Positions 43,105 to 51,264 of a stretch of 64,000 nt of DNA are shown here, piece by piece (position 1 is the first letter of the stretch; every line of letters begins with the position of its first letter). The DNA is from Nonomuraea sp. PA05 (GTDB taxonomy: Bacteria > Actinomycetota > Actinomycetes > Streptosporangiales > Streptosporangiaceae): the NCBI RefSeq assembly GCF_008086045.1, contig NZ_VSEY01000034.1, positions 98,477 to 162,476 of the forward strand, in the 5' to 3' direction. The notes below the pieces were generated by a model. The model did not search any database, had not been told where the DNA came from, and worked only from the letters and a program-made list of their open reading frames with translations. The translations under genes were made by a program, and so were the position numbers.

Positions 43105-44768
43105 CCGATCAGCCAAGGAGCGCGCGACCGGTGACCGGCCGGCCGGGGAGCGCGCGGCAGGGGAAGCGCCGTAAGGTCGAGGCTCTCGTCCGGGCGCGCC
43201 CGCTGTGGGGCTCGAACGGCATGGCCTTCGGTCCGGACGGCCGCCTGTACGTGGCCCAGTTCCTGGCCGGGCAGATCAGCGCCGTGGACGTGGCGACCGG
43301 CGACGTCGAGGTGGTCGTGTCACCGGACGGCCCGCTTCAGTCCCCCGATGACCTGGCCTTCGACAGCGACGGCGCGATGTACGTGACCGACCTGGTCCCC
43401 GGCCGGGTGTGGCGGCGTGACCCGGCCGGGCACTTCACGCTCGTCACCGACGAGGTGACCGCGCCGAACGGCATCGCCTGCGTCGGCACCCGCGTGTTCG
43501 TCAACGAGATGATCCCGGGCGGACGCCTGCTGGAGCTCGGCGACGACCCCGCGGTGCTCGCCTCGGGCCTGGCCATGGGCAACGCCATGCAGCTCGGCCC
43601 CGACGGACGGCTCTACTACCCGCACATGCTCACCGGCGAGGTGTTCCGCGTCCCGCTCGACGGCGGCGAGCCCGAGCTGGTGGCCGCGGACGTGCCCGAC
43701 CCGGTCGCCGTACGCTTCGACCGCGAGGGCGTGCTGCTGGTCCTGTCGCGGGGCGAGTCCGGATTCGTCACGCGGCTCGACCTGGCCGGCACCGGCGACA
43801 GGTCCGCGATCGTCAGTGAGCTGAACGCCCTGGACAACGCCGCCTTCGACGCCGACAACCGGATGTTCGTCTCCAGTTACGCCCATGGCGGGGTCGCCGA
43901 GCTGGCGGGCGACGGGCGTACCCGCCAGATCGTGCCCCGCGACCTCGGCGGCCCGTTCGGAGTGACCGTCGATCTGGGCGGCGGCGTCCACGTGGCCGAC
44001 CACTACCGCCTGGCCCAGCCCGCGAAACAGCCCACAGAACAGTCCGCTGGACAGCCCGCAGAACAGTTCGCGGGGCAGCCCGCGGGGCAGCCCGCCGACC
44101 GTCCCGACGAGGACGTCACCACCACCGAGCTGGTGAACTTCGTGCACGGCGTCGCCGCCGACGGCGACCTGCTCCACACCACCTCCCAGTACGGGCAGGT
44201 CCGCACCTACGACCGCGTCTCCGGCACGACGCGCACCAGAGCGAACGGCCTGGACCGCCCGCTGGGCATCGCCGTGCGCGCCGACGGCACCCTGCTGGTC
44301 GCCGAGTCGGGCGCGGGCCGCGTCGTCGCCATCGACCACGACGACCAGGTCAGCGTGGTGGCCGACGGCCTCGGCAGCCCGGCAGGGGTGGCCGTGGACG
44401 GTGGGCGCTGCTACGTCACCGACGAGCGGCTGTCGGCGATGTACCGGATCGGGGACGGCGGGCCCGAGCTGCTCGCCGGCGGGCTCGGCGCCCCTCAGGG
44501 GATCACCGTCCACGACGGCGTCGTGTACGTTGTCGAGACCGCCCACCGCCGCCTGCTCGCCATCGACCCCGCCACCGGCGACGTCACGGTCGAAGCCGAC
44601 TCGCTGCCGGTCGCGAGCCCGACGCCCGATCCCCGGCCCGGCCTGTTCGTCGTGCCCGGTCTGCCCGGGATGCCGCGCCCGTTCGCCGGGATCGCCGCCA
44701 CGCCGGACGGCGCCCTGGTGCTGTCCGCGAACGGCGACGGCAGCGTCCTACGCCTCAAGACGCCATGA
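43101..44768 (+). CDS. NHL/SMP-30-type beta-propeller protein, possible lactonase
   Basis: This 555-residue protein is made of repeated blades such as NGMAFGPDGRLYVAQF, DDLAFDSDGAMYVTDL and GIAVRADGTLLVAESG, the NHL/gluconolactonase (SMP-30) beta-propeller pattern, probably in two propellers. A Gln/Pro-rich loop (around 44020-44100) of short QPAxQSAGQP repeats interrupts them. No signal peptide is visible. Enzymes of this fold hydrolyse lactones, and a lactone is what the upstream Baeyer-Villiger enzyme could make, so a catabolic two-step is plausible. Its ATG overlaps the monooxygenase stop and its own stop overlaps the MFS start (ATGA twice). Catalysis is not proven. Confidence 0.8.
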
Positions 44769-46327
44769 GCGCCGCACACCAGCGGCGTCCCGCATCACAA
44801 GACAACGGGAGCGCCGCACACCAGCGGCGTCCCGCGCCACAAGACAACGGGAGCGCCGCCCATCGGCAGGTGCTCAAGGCGCTCAGCGGGCTGCTCCTCG
44901 CGCTGTTCGTCTCGACTCTGGCCAGCACCGTCGTCTCCACCGCGCTGCCGCGCATGCTCGGTGACCTGCACGGCTCCCCCACCCAATACACCTGGGTGGT
45001 GACCGCCACCCTGCTGGCCGCCACCGTCGCCACCCCGATCTTCGGCAAGCTCGCCGACCTGTTCTCCAAGCGGGCCCTGATCCAGATCGCCGTGGTGATC
45101 TTCGTCGCGGGCTCGATCGCCTCCGGTCTCTCCCAGGACGCCGGACAGCTCATCGCCGCCCGCGCCCTGCAAGGGGTCGGCGTCGGCGCGTTGCAGACCC
45201 TGGTCAACATCGCGATCGCCGCGCTGGTCTCGCCCCGCGAACGCGGCCGGTACGCCGGTTACCTGTCCAGCGTCACCTCGATCTCCACCATCGGCGGCCC
45301 GCTGCTGGGCGGCTTCATCGTGGACACCTCGTGGCTGGGCTGGCGGTGGTGCTTCTTCGTCGGCATCCCCGTCGCGATCGCGGCGCTGATCATCCTGCAG
45401 CTCACCCTGAGGCTGCCGGTCTACCGCCGTGACAACGTGAGGATCGACTACTGGGGCGCCACGTTCATCACCGCGGGCGTCAGCCTCCTGCTGATCTGGA
45501 TCTCGTTCGTCGACGACGCCTTCGCCTGGGCCTCCTGGCAGACGGCCGCCATGGTCGGCGGCTCCGTCCTGCTGCTGGGCGTCGCGCTCCGGATCGAGTC
45601 GCGGGTCGCGGAGCCGATCGTGCCGCTGCGCATCATCCGGCAGCGCGCCACCGCCCTGGCGATCCTCGGCAGCCTCGCCGCCGGCACCGCCATGTACGGC
45701 GCGACGGTCTTCCTCACCCAGTACTTCCAGGTCAGCCGCGGCCACACGCCCACCGAGGCGGGGCTGCTCACCATCCCGATGATGGCGGGCATCCTGGTCT
45801 CCTCGATCGTCGGCGGGCGGCTGGTGTCCCGCAGCGGGAGGCTCAAGCCGTTCCTCATCACCGGATCCGTGTCGCTCACCGCCGGGTTCGTGGTGCTCGG
45901 CCTGATCGACCAGCACACGTCCATGGTGCTCATCGCCGCCGCGATGGTGCTCGTCGGCGCGGGCGTCGGGCTGACCCTGCAGAACTTCGTGCTCGTCGTG
46001 CAGAACGCCGTCTCGCTGACCGACATCGGCGCCGCCAGCGCCACCGTCGTGTTCTTCCGTTCGCTCGGCGGCACCGTCGGCGTCGCCGTGCTCGGCGCGG
46101 TCCTGGCCCGCCAGGTCGGCGCGGGCACGGCCGCGGGCGTGCCCGCTGCCGCCGCCTACGGTTCCGCCACCGGGCACGTCTTTCTCATCTCGGCCGCCGT
46201 CGCCGTGGTGGGTGTCGTCGCCGCGCTGCTCCTCAAGCCGATCACCCTGCGGACGAAGGCGGCGGAGGGCGGGCCGCCGGCCCAGGGGGAGAAAACCCGG
46301 CGCGGCTCCGAACCAACGGCCGTGTGA
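44765..46327 (+). CDS. MFS drug exporter, 14-helix DHA2 family
   Basis: This 520-residue membrane protein belongs to the EmrB/QacA (DHA2) multidrug exporters. The first helix region STLASTVVSTALPRMLGDL, the conserved GKLADLFSKR loop, RALQGVGVGALQTLVNIAI and motif C (GPLLGGFIVD) are all present, followed by later helices up to 14. The N-terminus is unusual: two 42-bp repeats give two 14-residue SAAHQRRPASQDNG-like units before the first helix. It is coupled by ATGA to the beta-propeller gene and probably exports a substrate or product of this pathway under control of the double-TetR regulator. Confidence 0.9.
   Translation: MSAAHQRRPASQDNGSAAHQRRPAPQDNGSAAHRQVLKALSGLLLALFVSTLASTVVSTALPRMLGDLHGSPTQYTWVVTATLLAATVATPIFGKLADLFSKRALIQIAVVIFVAGSIASGLSQDAGQLIAARALQGVGVGALQTLVNIAIAALVSPRERGRYAGYLSSVTSISTIGGPLLGGFIVDTSWLGWRWCFFVGIPVAIAALIILQLTLRLPVYRRDNVRIDYWGATFITAGVSLLLIWISFVDDAFAWASWQTAAMVGGSVLLLGVALRIESRVAEPIVPLRIIRQRATALAILGSLAAGTAMYGATVFLTQYFQVSRGHTPTEAGLLTIPMMAGILVSSIVGGRLVSRSGRLKPFLITGSVSLTAGFVVLGLIDQHTSMVLIAAAMVLVGAGVGLTLQNFVLVVQNAVSLTDIGAASATVVFFRSLGGTVGVAVLGAVLARQVGAGTAAGVPAAAAYGSATGHVFLISAAVAVVGVVAALLLKPITLRTKAAEGGPPAQGEKTRRGSEPTAV
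44768..44851 (+). repeat. Two 42-bp repeats at the MFS exporter N-terminus
   Basis: Units 44768-44809 and 44810-44851 differ at only two bases, and a partial third unit follows. They encode 14-residue hydrophilic repeats ahead of the first membrane helix. Frame is preserved. Confidence 0.9.
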
Positions 46328-46425
46328 CGGCATCCAAGAAGATCACAGAACCTCGAAGGGACTGATGTGATCACTGGGCCGCGCACGACACAGGACGCCC
46401 TCGCCGCCGCGTGCCTGTCCTCAGC

Positions 46426-47265
46426 ATGGTGAGCCGCAAACGAGCGTCACGCTCGGGGAGGCAGCGCGACGCGAGCCGCAAGCGGGCCGCACGCTCCGAG
46501 CAGCCGCCTGACGCGAACCGCAAACGCGCCGCACGCTCCGAGCAGCCGCCTGACGCGAACCGCAAACGCGCCGCACGCTCCGGGCAGCAGCCTGACGCGA
46601 GCCGCAAACGCGCCGGGCAGCAAGCCGACGTGAGCCGCAAGCGGGCCGCACGCTCCGGGCAGGAGCTTGACGTGAGCCGCCTGCCCGAAGACATCGTGGC
46701 GCTCATCGACGCCCTCGAACCCGGCGAGAGCCTGGTCCTCACACGCGACGGCGCGTCGATCGCGACGATCTCCAGCACCGTGGACGTGATCCAGGGCGCC
46801 GTGGTCGACCGCGACGCGCCGGAGGAGCAAGCCGACGAGCAGCCACCGATCGACCTCGACGGCGTGACGGTCGTGGCCACGGCGATGGAGCTGTCGGCCG
46901 CGGCCCGGGTCGCGCTGTCGGACCAGCTCGGCCCGGACTACGTGGTGCTCGACATGCACGCGGCCCCCAAGACGGCCGACGTGCTGCTGGTGCCGCCGGC
47001 GAGCCCGCAGCTCATCGGCAGGCTGCGGCTGATGTTCCCGGAGGCCCGCGTCATCGTCGCCGAGATCGAGGACCACGAGCTCGGGGTCCGGTATGAGGGC
47101 CCGGTCGGGCGGCTGCTCAACGCCGGCGTCGACGGGTACATGCCGCCGGCGGCCCTCCCCCAGGTGGCCAGGCAGCTCGACTTCACGCTACGGCAGGGAC
47201 GCGAGCTCGCCGGCGGAACGGCGGTGCCCCTGCAGATCACACCGCCGGACCCCGGCGACGCATAA
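46426..47265 (+). CDS. Unknown protein with basic N-terminal repeats and a conserved-looking C-terminal domain
   Basis: I do not recognise this protein. The 279-residue frame begins with six copies of a basic SRKRAARSxQxPDA-type unit (mostly 14 residues, 42 bp). A globular domain of about 190 residues follows, starting LPEDIVALIDALEPGESLVL, then TRDGASIATI. The latter resembles the start of Phd/antitoxin-like or AbrB-like small domains, and the rest (VVATAMELSAAARVAL, LLVPPASPQLIGRLRLMFPEARVIVAEIEDH) looks like an alpha/beta receiver-type fold. GC-rich third positions support coding. No ribosome site is clear before the ATG at 46426; a GTG at 46411 or an internal GTG near 46669 are alternatives. 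It is soluble with no signal peptide. Confidence 0.6.
   Translation: MVSRKRASRSGRQRDASRKRAARSEQPPDANRKRAARSEQPPDANRKRAARSGQQPDASRKRAGQQADVSRKRAARSGQELDVSRLPEDIVALIDALEPGESLVLTRDGASIATISSTVDVIQGAVVDRDAPEEQADEQPPIDLDGVTVVATAMELSAAARVALSDQLGPDYVVLDMHAAPKTADVLLVPPASPQLIGRLRLMFPEARVIVAEIEDHELGVRYEGPVGRLLNAGVDGYMPPAALPQVARQLDFTLRQGRELAGGTAVPLQITPPDPGDA
46432..46674 (+). repeat. Six ~42-bp repeats encoding basic SRKRAARS-type units
   Basis: Six in-frame units (five of 42 bp, one of 33 bp) each begin with an SRKRA or NRKRA block. Two of the middle units are almost identical. The tract is strongly basic (Arg/Lys) and could bind nucleic acid or membrane, or be neutral expansion. Confidence 0.85.
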
Positions 47266-47404
47266 AACAGCCCGCGCGAACGATCGCACGGTCCGGCCCG
47301 CGGTGGGTACGCGGGCGCCTGGCCCGGCCCGCTGCAGGGGCGTGGGCCGCTTCCTCGTGCTCACCCGAGGTGGCGCGCCGTGCCCTTCCCATGCCACACT
47401 CACT

Positions 47405-47434
47405 GTTATAGAACTCTCTACAGAGTTATAGAAC
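47405..47434. promoter_or_regulatory. AT-rich operator/promoter element upstream of trpBA
   Basis: GTTATAGAAC occurs twice, exactly 20 bp apart (47405-47414 and 47425-47434). Between and across them is an inverted repeat AACTCT-CTAC-AGAGTT (47412-47427). The block is strikingly AT-rich for this genome and ends 15 bp before the trpB start. Its shape suits a GntR/HutC-family regulator, and such a regulator is encoded two genes downstream. Binding is inferred. Confidence 0.72.
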
Positions 47435-47449
47435 GAGGTGAGCGCAGAG

Positions 47450-48649
47450 ATGACCCAGACACGGCATGCGCCCGTTCAGCCGTCCGAAACGATGGGCGAA
47501 CCCACGGCACGGGGCCGCTTCGGCGAGTACGGCGGCCGGTACGCGCCGGAATCCCTGGTGGAGGCGTGCCGCGAGGTGGACGAGGCGTTCCGCGAGGCGT
47601 GGGCGGATCCCGGCTTCCGCGGCGAGCTGGCGGAGCTGCTCGCCCTGCACGCCGGGCGGCCCACCCCCCTCACCCCGGCCCGCAGGCTGTCGCGGGAGCT
47701 GGGCGTGCGGCTGTACCTCAAGCGCGAGGACCTCACCCACACCGGCTCCCACAAGATCAACAACGTGCTGGGCCAGGCCCTGCTCGCCACCCGGATGGGC
47801 CGCCGCCGGCTGATCGCCGAGACGGGGGCGGGCCAGCACGGGGTGGCCACCGCCACCGCCGCCGCGCTGCTCGGCCTGGAGGCCACCGTCTTCATGGGCG
47901 AACGCGACATCGAGCGGCAGGAGCTGAACGTCTTCCGCATGCGCATGCTGGGCGCCGAGGTGATCCCGGTGACCACGGGCAGCCGCACGCTCAAGGACGC
48001 CACCAGCCAGGCCATGCGGCACTGGGTCGGCGCGACCGGCGACTCCCACTACTGCATCGGCTCGGTCGTCGGGCCGGACCCGTACCCGTGGATGGTCAGG
48101 GAGTTCCAGCGGGTCATCGGCGAGGAGGCCCGCGCGCAGTGCGCCGCCGAGCTGGCGGCAGGCGTCCCCGGGTACGTGGTGGCGTGCGTCGGCGGCGGCT
48201 CCAACGCGGCCGGCACGTTCGCCGGTTTCGCCGACACGACGGCGCGTTTCGTCGGCGTCGAGGCGGACGGCGGCGCGGGCGCGGCCCGCGGCAGTCTCGG
48301 CGTCCTGCACGGCTGCCGCTCCCTGTTCTTGCAGGACGGCGACGGCCAGATCGTCGAGGCGCACTCCATCGCCGCCGGGCTCGACTACCCGGGCGTCGGC
48401 CCCGAGCACGCCCACCTGCGCGACCTGGGCCGGGCCCGGTACGACACGGTGACCGACGACGAGGCGGTCGGCGCGGCGGTGCGGCTGGCGCGCACCGAGG
48501 GCATCGTCCCGGCGCTCGAATCGGCGCACGCCCTCGCCTGGGTGATCCGCGCGGCGGGCGACGGCGGCCTGCCCGCCGGGGCGACGGTCCTGATGACGCT
48601 GTCCGGCCGGGGCGACAAGGACATCTCTACCCTGAAGGAGCTGCTGTGA
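47450..48649 (+). CDS. trpB: Tryptophan synthase beta chain
   Basis: This 399-residue PLP enzyme condenses indole with serine to tryptophan. The PLP lysine is Lys102 in HTGSHKINN. The catalytic Glu is in AETGAGQHG, the phosphate-binding GGGSNAAG loop follows, and the C-terminal SGRGDKD matches the family. I chose ATG 47450 with GAGGTGAG ahead; a GTG at 47438 is possible. It overlaps trpA by GTGA. The rest of the trp pathway (EDC/F) is not in the window, so this may be an accessory copy. The upstream AT-rich inverted repeat and the GntR gene behind trpA suggest local regulation instead of attenuation. Confidence 0.94.
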   Translation: MTQTRHAPVQPSETMGEPTARGRFGEYGGRYAPESLVEACREVDEAFREAWADPGFRGELAELLALHAGRPTPLTPARRLSRELGVRLYLKREDLTHTGSHKINNVLGQALLATRMGRRRLIAETGAGQHGVATATAAALLGLEATVFMGERDIERQELNVFRMRMLGAEVIPVTTGSRTLKDATSQAMRHWVGATGDSHYCIGSVVGPDPYPWMVREFQRVIGEEARAQCAAELAAGVPGYVVACVGGGSNAAGTFAGFADTTARFVGVEADGGAGAARGSLGVLHGCRSLFLQDGDGQIVEAHSIAAGLDYPGVGPEHAHLRDLGRARYDTVTDDEAVGAAVRLARTEGIVPALESAHALAWVIRAAGDGGLPAGATVLMTLSGRGDKDISTLKELL

Positions 48650-49446
48650 CGGACCAGACTCTGGCCGCCGGCCCGGTCGAACGCCACCTGCGTGCCCGCC
48701 GGGACGCGGGACGCGGCCTGCTCATGCCGTACGTCACCGGCGGGATCACGCCCGGCTGGACGCGGTACCTGGAGGCGTTCGCCGCGGCCGGCGGCGACGC
48801 GATCGAGGTCGGCCTGCCGTTCTCCGACCCCACGCTCGACGGCGTCACCATCCAGCAGGCGAGCGAGGCGGCGCTGGCGCGCGGCGCGAGCACCCGCCGG
48901 ATCCTCGCCGACCTGGCCGAGGTCCGCGACCTGGGCGTGCCGCTGGTCGCCAGCACCTACTACAACCTGGTGCTGCACGACGGGCCCGAGGCGTTCTGCG
49001 CCGCGCTGCGCGAGGCCGGCGTCACCGGCCTCATCGTGCCCGACCTGCCGGTGCACGAGGCGGACGAGCTGACGGACGTGGCCGCCGCCGCCGGGGTGGA
49101 CCTGGCCCTGCTGGCGTCACCGGCGACGCCGGAGCCGAGGCTGGCGGAGATCGCGCGCCGCAGCCGCGGGTTCGTCTACGCGGTGTCGGTGATGGGCACC
49201 ACCGGTGAGCGGGCCGCCCTGGCGGCCGGAGCGACGGAGCTGACCACGCGCCTCAGACGCGCCACCGACCGGCCGGTCTTGCTAGGATTTGGCATCTCCA
49301 CCCCTGACCAGGCGCGGGAGGCCCGCCGGCACGCCGACGGCGTGGTGGTCGGCGCCGCCGTCATGCGGCGGGTGCTCGACGGGGCGGGGCCGGACGATCT
49401 GCGAGCCTTCCTCGCGACCCTGCGCCGAGCCCTCGACCAGGAGTGA
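48646..49446 (+). CDS. trpA: Tryptophan synthase alpha chain
   Basis: This 266-residue TIM-barrel protein cleaves indole-glycerol phosphate to indole, channelled to TrpB. The catalytic acids are visible as Glu54 in IEVGLPFSDP and Asp65 in TLDGVTIQ. The phosphate-binding loops GFGIST and GVVVGAAVM close the barrel. The usual DGP after the second acid is DGV here, a small deviation. The GTG start overlaps the trpB stop. The stop lies within the first copy of a 24-bp tandem duplication that continues into the gntR start. Confidence 0.93.
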   Translation: MTDQTLAAGPVERHLRARRDAGRGLLMPYVTGGITPGWTRYLEAFAAAGGDAIEVGLPFSDPTLDGVTIQQASEAALARGASTRRILADLAEVRDLGVPLVASTYYNLVLHDGPEAFCAALREAGVTGLIVPDLPVHEADELTDVAAAAGVDLALLASPATPEPRLAEIARRSRGFVYAVSVMGTTGERAALAAGATELTTRLRRATDRPVLLGFGISTPDQAREARRHADGVVVGAAVMRRVLDGAGPDDLRAFLATLRRALDQE

Positions 49447-49484
49447 CGCACCACGAAGACCCAGGAGTGACGCACCACGATGAC
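49437..49484 (+). repeat. 24-bp tandem duplication spanning trpA stop and gntR start
   Basis: Two 24-bp copies (49437-49460, 49461-49484) differ at one base, AAG in the first versus ATG in the second. The first copy carries the trpA stop; the second carries the AGGAG ribosome site and, through that single base, the ATG start of the regulator. Confidence 0.85.
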
Positions 49485-50235
49485 CCCCGACGCCGGGCAC
49501 GAGGCGAGATACCGCGCCATCGCCGCCGACCTCGCCGCGAAGATCCGGTCGGGACACTACGCCCCTGGCGAGGCCCTGCCCCCGCAACGGGAGCTGAGCA
49601 CCGCCTACGGGGTGACCCTCATGACGTTGCGCCAGGCGCTGCGGGAGCTGAGCGACGAGCGGCTGATCGTGCAGCAGCCCGGCAAGGGCACGTTCGTCGC
49701 CCCGCCGCACCTGGCGTACCAGCTCGACTCGCTTCGCAGCCTGGTCGACGACCTGCGTAAGCAGGGCCACGACGTGCGCACCTCGGTGGCCGGGCGGGCG
49801 ATGCGGCGGGCCCCGGCCCGGATCGCCGCCGAGCTGCGGCTGCGTCCCGGCGACACCGCACTGCGGCTGGAGCGGGTGCGCGAGTTCGCGGGGCGTCCGG
49901 CCGTGCACCAGGTGTCGTGGGTGCGGCGGCCGGTGGCCGACCGGATCCGCGACCGCGACTTCGCCGCCGTCTCCCTCTACACCGCGCTCGCCGACGCCGG
50001 GGTGGCGGTCGCCAGGGCGTCCGAGGTGGTGCGGCCCGGCCTGCTCGACGCCGCCGCTGCCCGCCACCTCGACGAGCCGCAGGGCAGCCCGGTGCTCGTC
50101 AGCAACCGGATCACCTACACGCTCGACGCCACCCCGGTGGTGTCCGACCACGCCACGATCCTCGGCAGCATGATGGAGATCCGCACCGAACGCGCCGCCA
50201 CCGGGCTGTCGCTCACCTGGGGCGCCACCAGCTGA
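49480..50235 (+). CDS. GntR-family regulator with UTRA ligand domain (HutC type)
   Basis: This 251-residue regulator has an N-terminal winged helix (YRAIAADLAAKIRSGHYAPG, LPPQRELSTAYGVTLMTLRQ, GKGTFVAPP) and a C-terminal UTRA domain (about 85-245) with the family pattern ALRLERVREFAGRPAVHQVSW. UTRA domains bind small metabolites. The ATG at 49480 follows AGGAG at 12 nt, both within a duplicated 24-bp unit. As third gene of the trpB-trpA unit it probably controls that promoter through the inverted repeat at 47412-47427. Effector is unknown; indole, tryptophan or an unrelated ligand are all possible. Confidence 0.9.
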   Translation: MTPDAGHEARYRAIAADLAAKIRSGHYAPGEALPPQRELSTAYGVTLMTLRQALRELSDERLIVQQPGKGTFVAPPHLAYQLDSLRSLVDDLRKQGHDVRTSVAGRAMRRAPARIAAELRLRPGDTALRLERVREFAGRPAVHQVSWVRRPVADRIRDRDFAAVSLYTALADAGVAVARASEVVRPGLLDAAAARHLDEPQGSPVLVSNRITYTLDATPVVSDHATILGSMMEIRTERAATGLSLTWGATS

Positions 50236-50411
50236 AGGGCGTGGCTCGCGGATGCGTGGCGCGTGGCCGAGCCGCCTGCCGCCCGCCGGCCCGGGCCTGA
50301 CCGTCCACGGCCTGACCGTCCGCGGCCGGTGTCAGGAGCGTCCGCCGCGATGAGTTTCCGCGCGATCGCGAGTCAGTTCCGGTGACCGTCGCCAACACCA
50401 CGGAGGACACC

Positions 50412-51176
50412 ATGACGACCGCTCCGCTGCCCGGCCGCCCGCCCGTCACCGACCTGGCCACCTGGCAGGCCGCCAGGGACGAGCTGCTGGCCAGGGAGAA
50501 GGCCCACACCCGCGAGGGCGACGCCATCGCCGCGGCCCGCCGCCGGCTGCCGATGGTGGAGTTCGACGGGACGGCCGAGGTGGTCGGCCCCGACGGGCCG
50601 GTCCCGTTCCTGGAGCTGTTCCAGGGCCGCGACGAGCTCGTGGTCTACAAGCACATGTGGTACGACGGCGCGCCGCACCAGGGCCAGTGCGAGGGCTGCA
50701 CCACCACGGCCTGGCATCTGAAGGACGCCGTCTACCTCAACGCCCGCGGCGTCTCCTTCGCCGTCGTGACCACGGGCCGCTGGGAGGAGGTGGCCGCCTT
50801 CGTCGCGTTCATGGGCTACACCCAGCCCTGGTACTCGGTGCGGGACGCGCCCGCGCCGATCGGCGACAGCATGGGCTACCTCACCTGCTACCTGCGCGAC
50901 GGCGAGCGCACGTTCCTCACCTACTCCACGACGGGGCGGGGCAACGAGCGGGTCAACGGCTCCATGGGGCTGCTCGACCTGACGCCCTACGGCCGCGGCG
51001 AGGCGTGGGAGGACAACCCGGAGGGCCGGCCCAAGGGGCGCGACGCGTGCTGGACGTGGCGTTCGGACGCGGAGGGGGCGCCCACCTGGGGCCCGACCAG
51101 CCGTCCCGTGCCGCAGTGGACCCGTCCCGGCGCCACGCCCGTGGACACCCTGGGGCGGAACGGTCACTGCCACTGA
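50412..51176 (+). CDS. DUF899 family thioredoxin-like protein
   Basis: This 254-residue soluble protein matches the DUF899 family. It has the start LATWQAARDELLAREKAHTR, RRLPMVEFD, a thioredoxin-like LVVYKHMWYD followed by a CEGCTT motif, and a later FLTYSTTGRG block. The family has a thioredoxin-like fold and no settled function. Alternative annotations call members antibiotic-biosynthesis or dithiol-disulfide isomerase proteins. I chose the ATG at 50412 with GGAGG 6-7 nt upstream; a GTG at 50382 is less good. It stands alone, followed by a strong bidirectional hairpin. Confidence 0.85.
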   Translation: MTTAPLPGRPPVTDLATWQAARDELLAREKAHTREGDAIAAARRRLPMVEFDGTAEVVGPDGPVPFLELFQGRDELVVYKHMWYDGAPHQGQCEGCTTTAWHLKDAVYLNARGVSFAVVTTGRWEEVAAFVAFMGYTQPWYSVRDAPAPIGDSMGYLTCYLRDGERTFLTYSTTGRGNERVNGSMGLLDLTPYGRGEAWEDNPEGRPKGRDACWTWRSDAEGAPTWGPTSRPVPQWTRPGATPVDTLGRNGHCH

Positions 51177-51198
51177 CGCGCCGGCCCGCGCGTGCGGG

Positions 51199-51225
51199 AC
51201 CGGTGCCGGTACGCCCGGCACCGGT
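51199..51225. terminator. Bidirectional hairpin terminator
   Basis: ACCGGTGCCGG, a 5-nt loop (TACGC) and its exact complement form an 11-bp perfect stem. It lies between the stop of the DUF899 gene (plus strand) and the stop of the amidase gene (minus strand), where a bidirectional terminator is expected. Confidence 0.75.
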
Positions 51226-51264
51226 CAGGACCTCAGAGGGGCAGGACCTCACAAGGGCAGGGCG

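Noticed and set aside
44020..44100. Gln/Pro repeat in the propeller gene as a frameshift or assembly fault
   Set aside because: The frame stays open on both sides with normal blade motifs, so it is an inserted loop, not an error.
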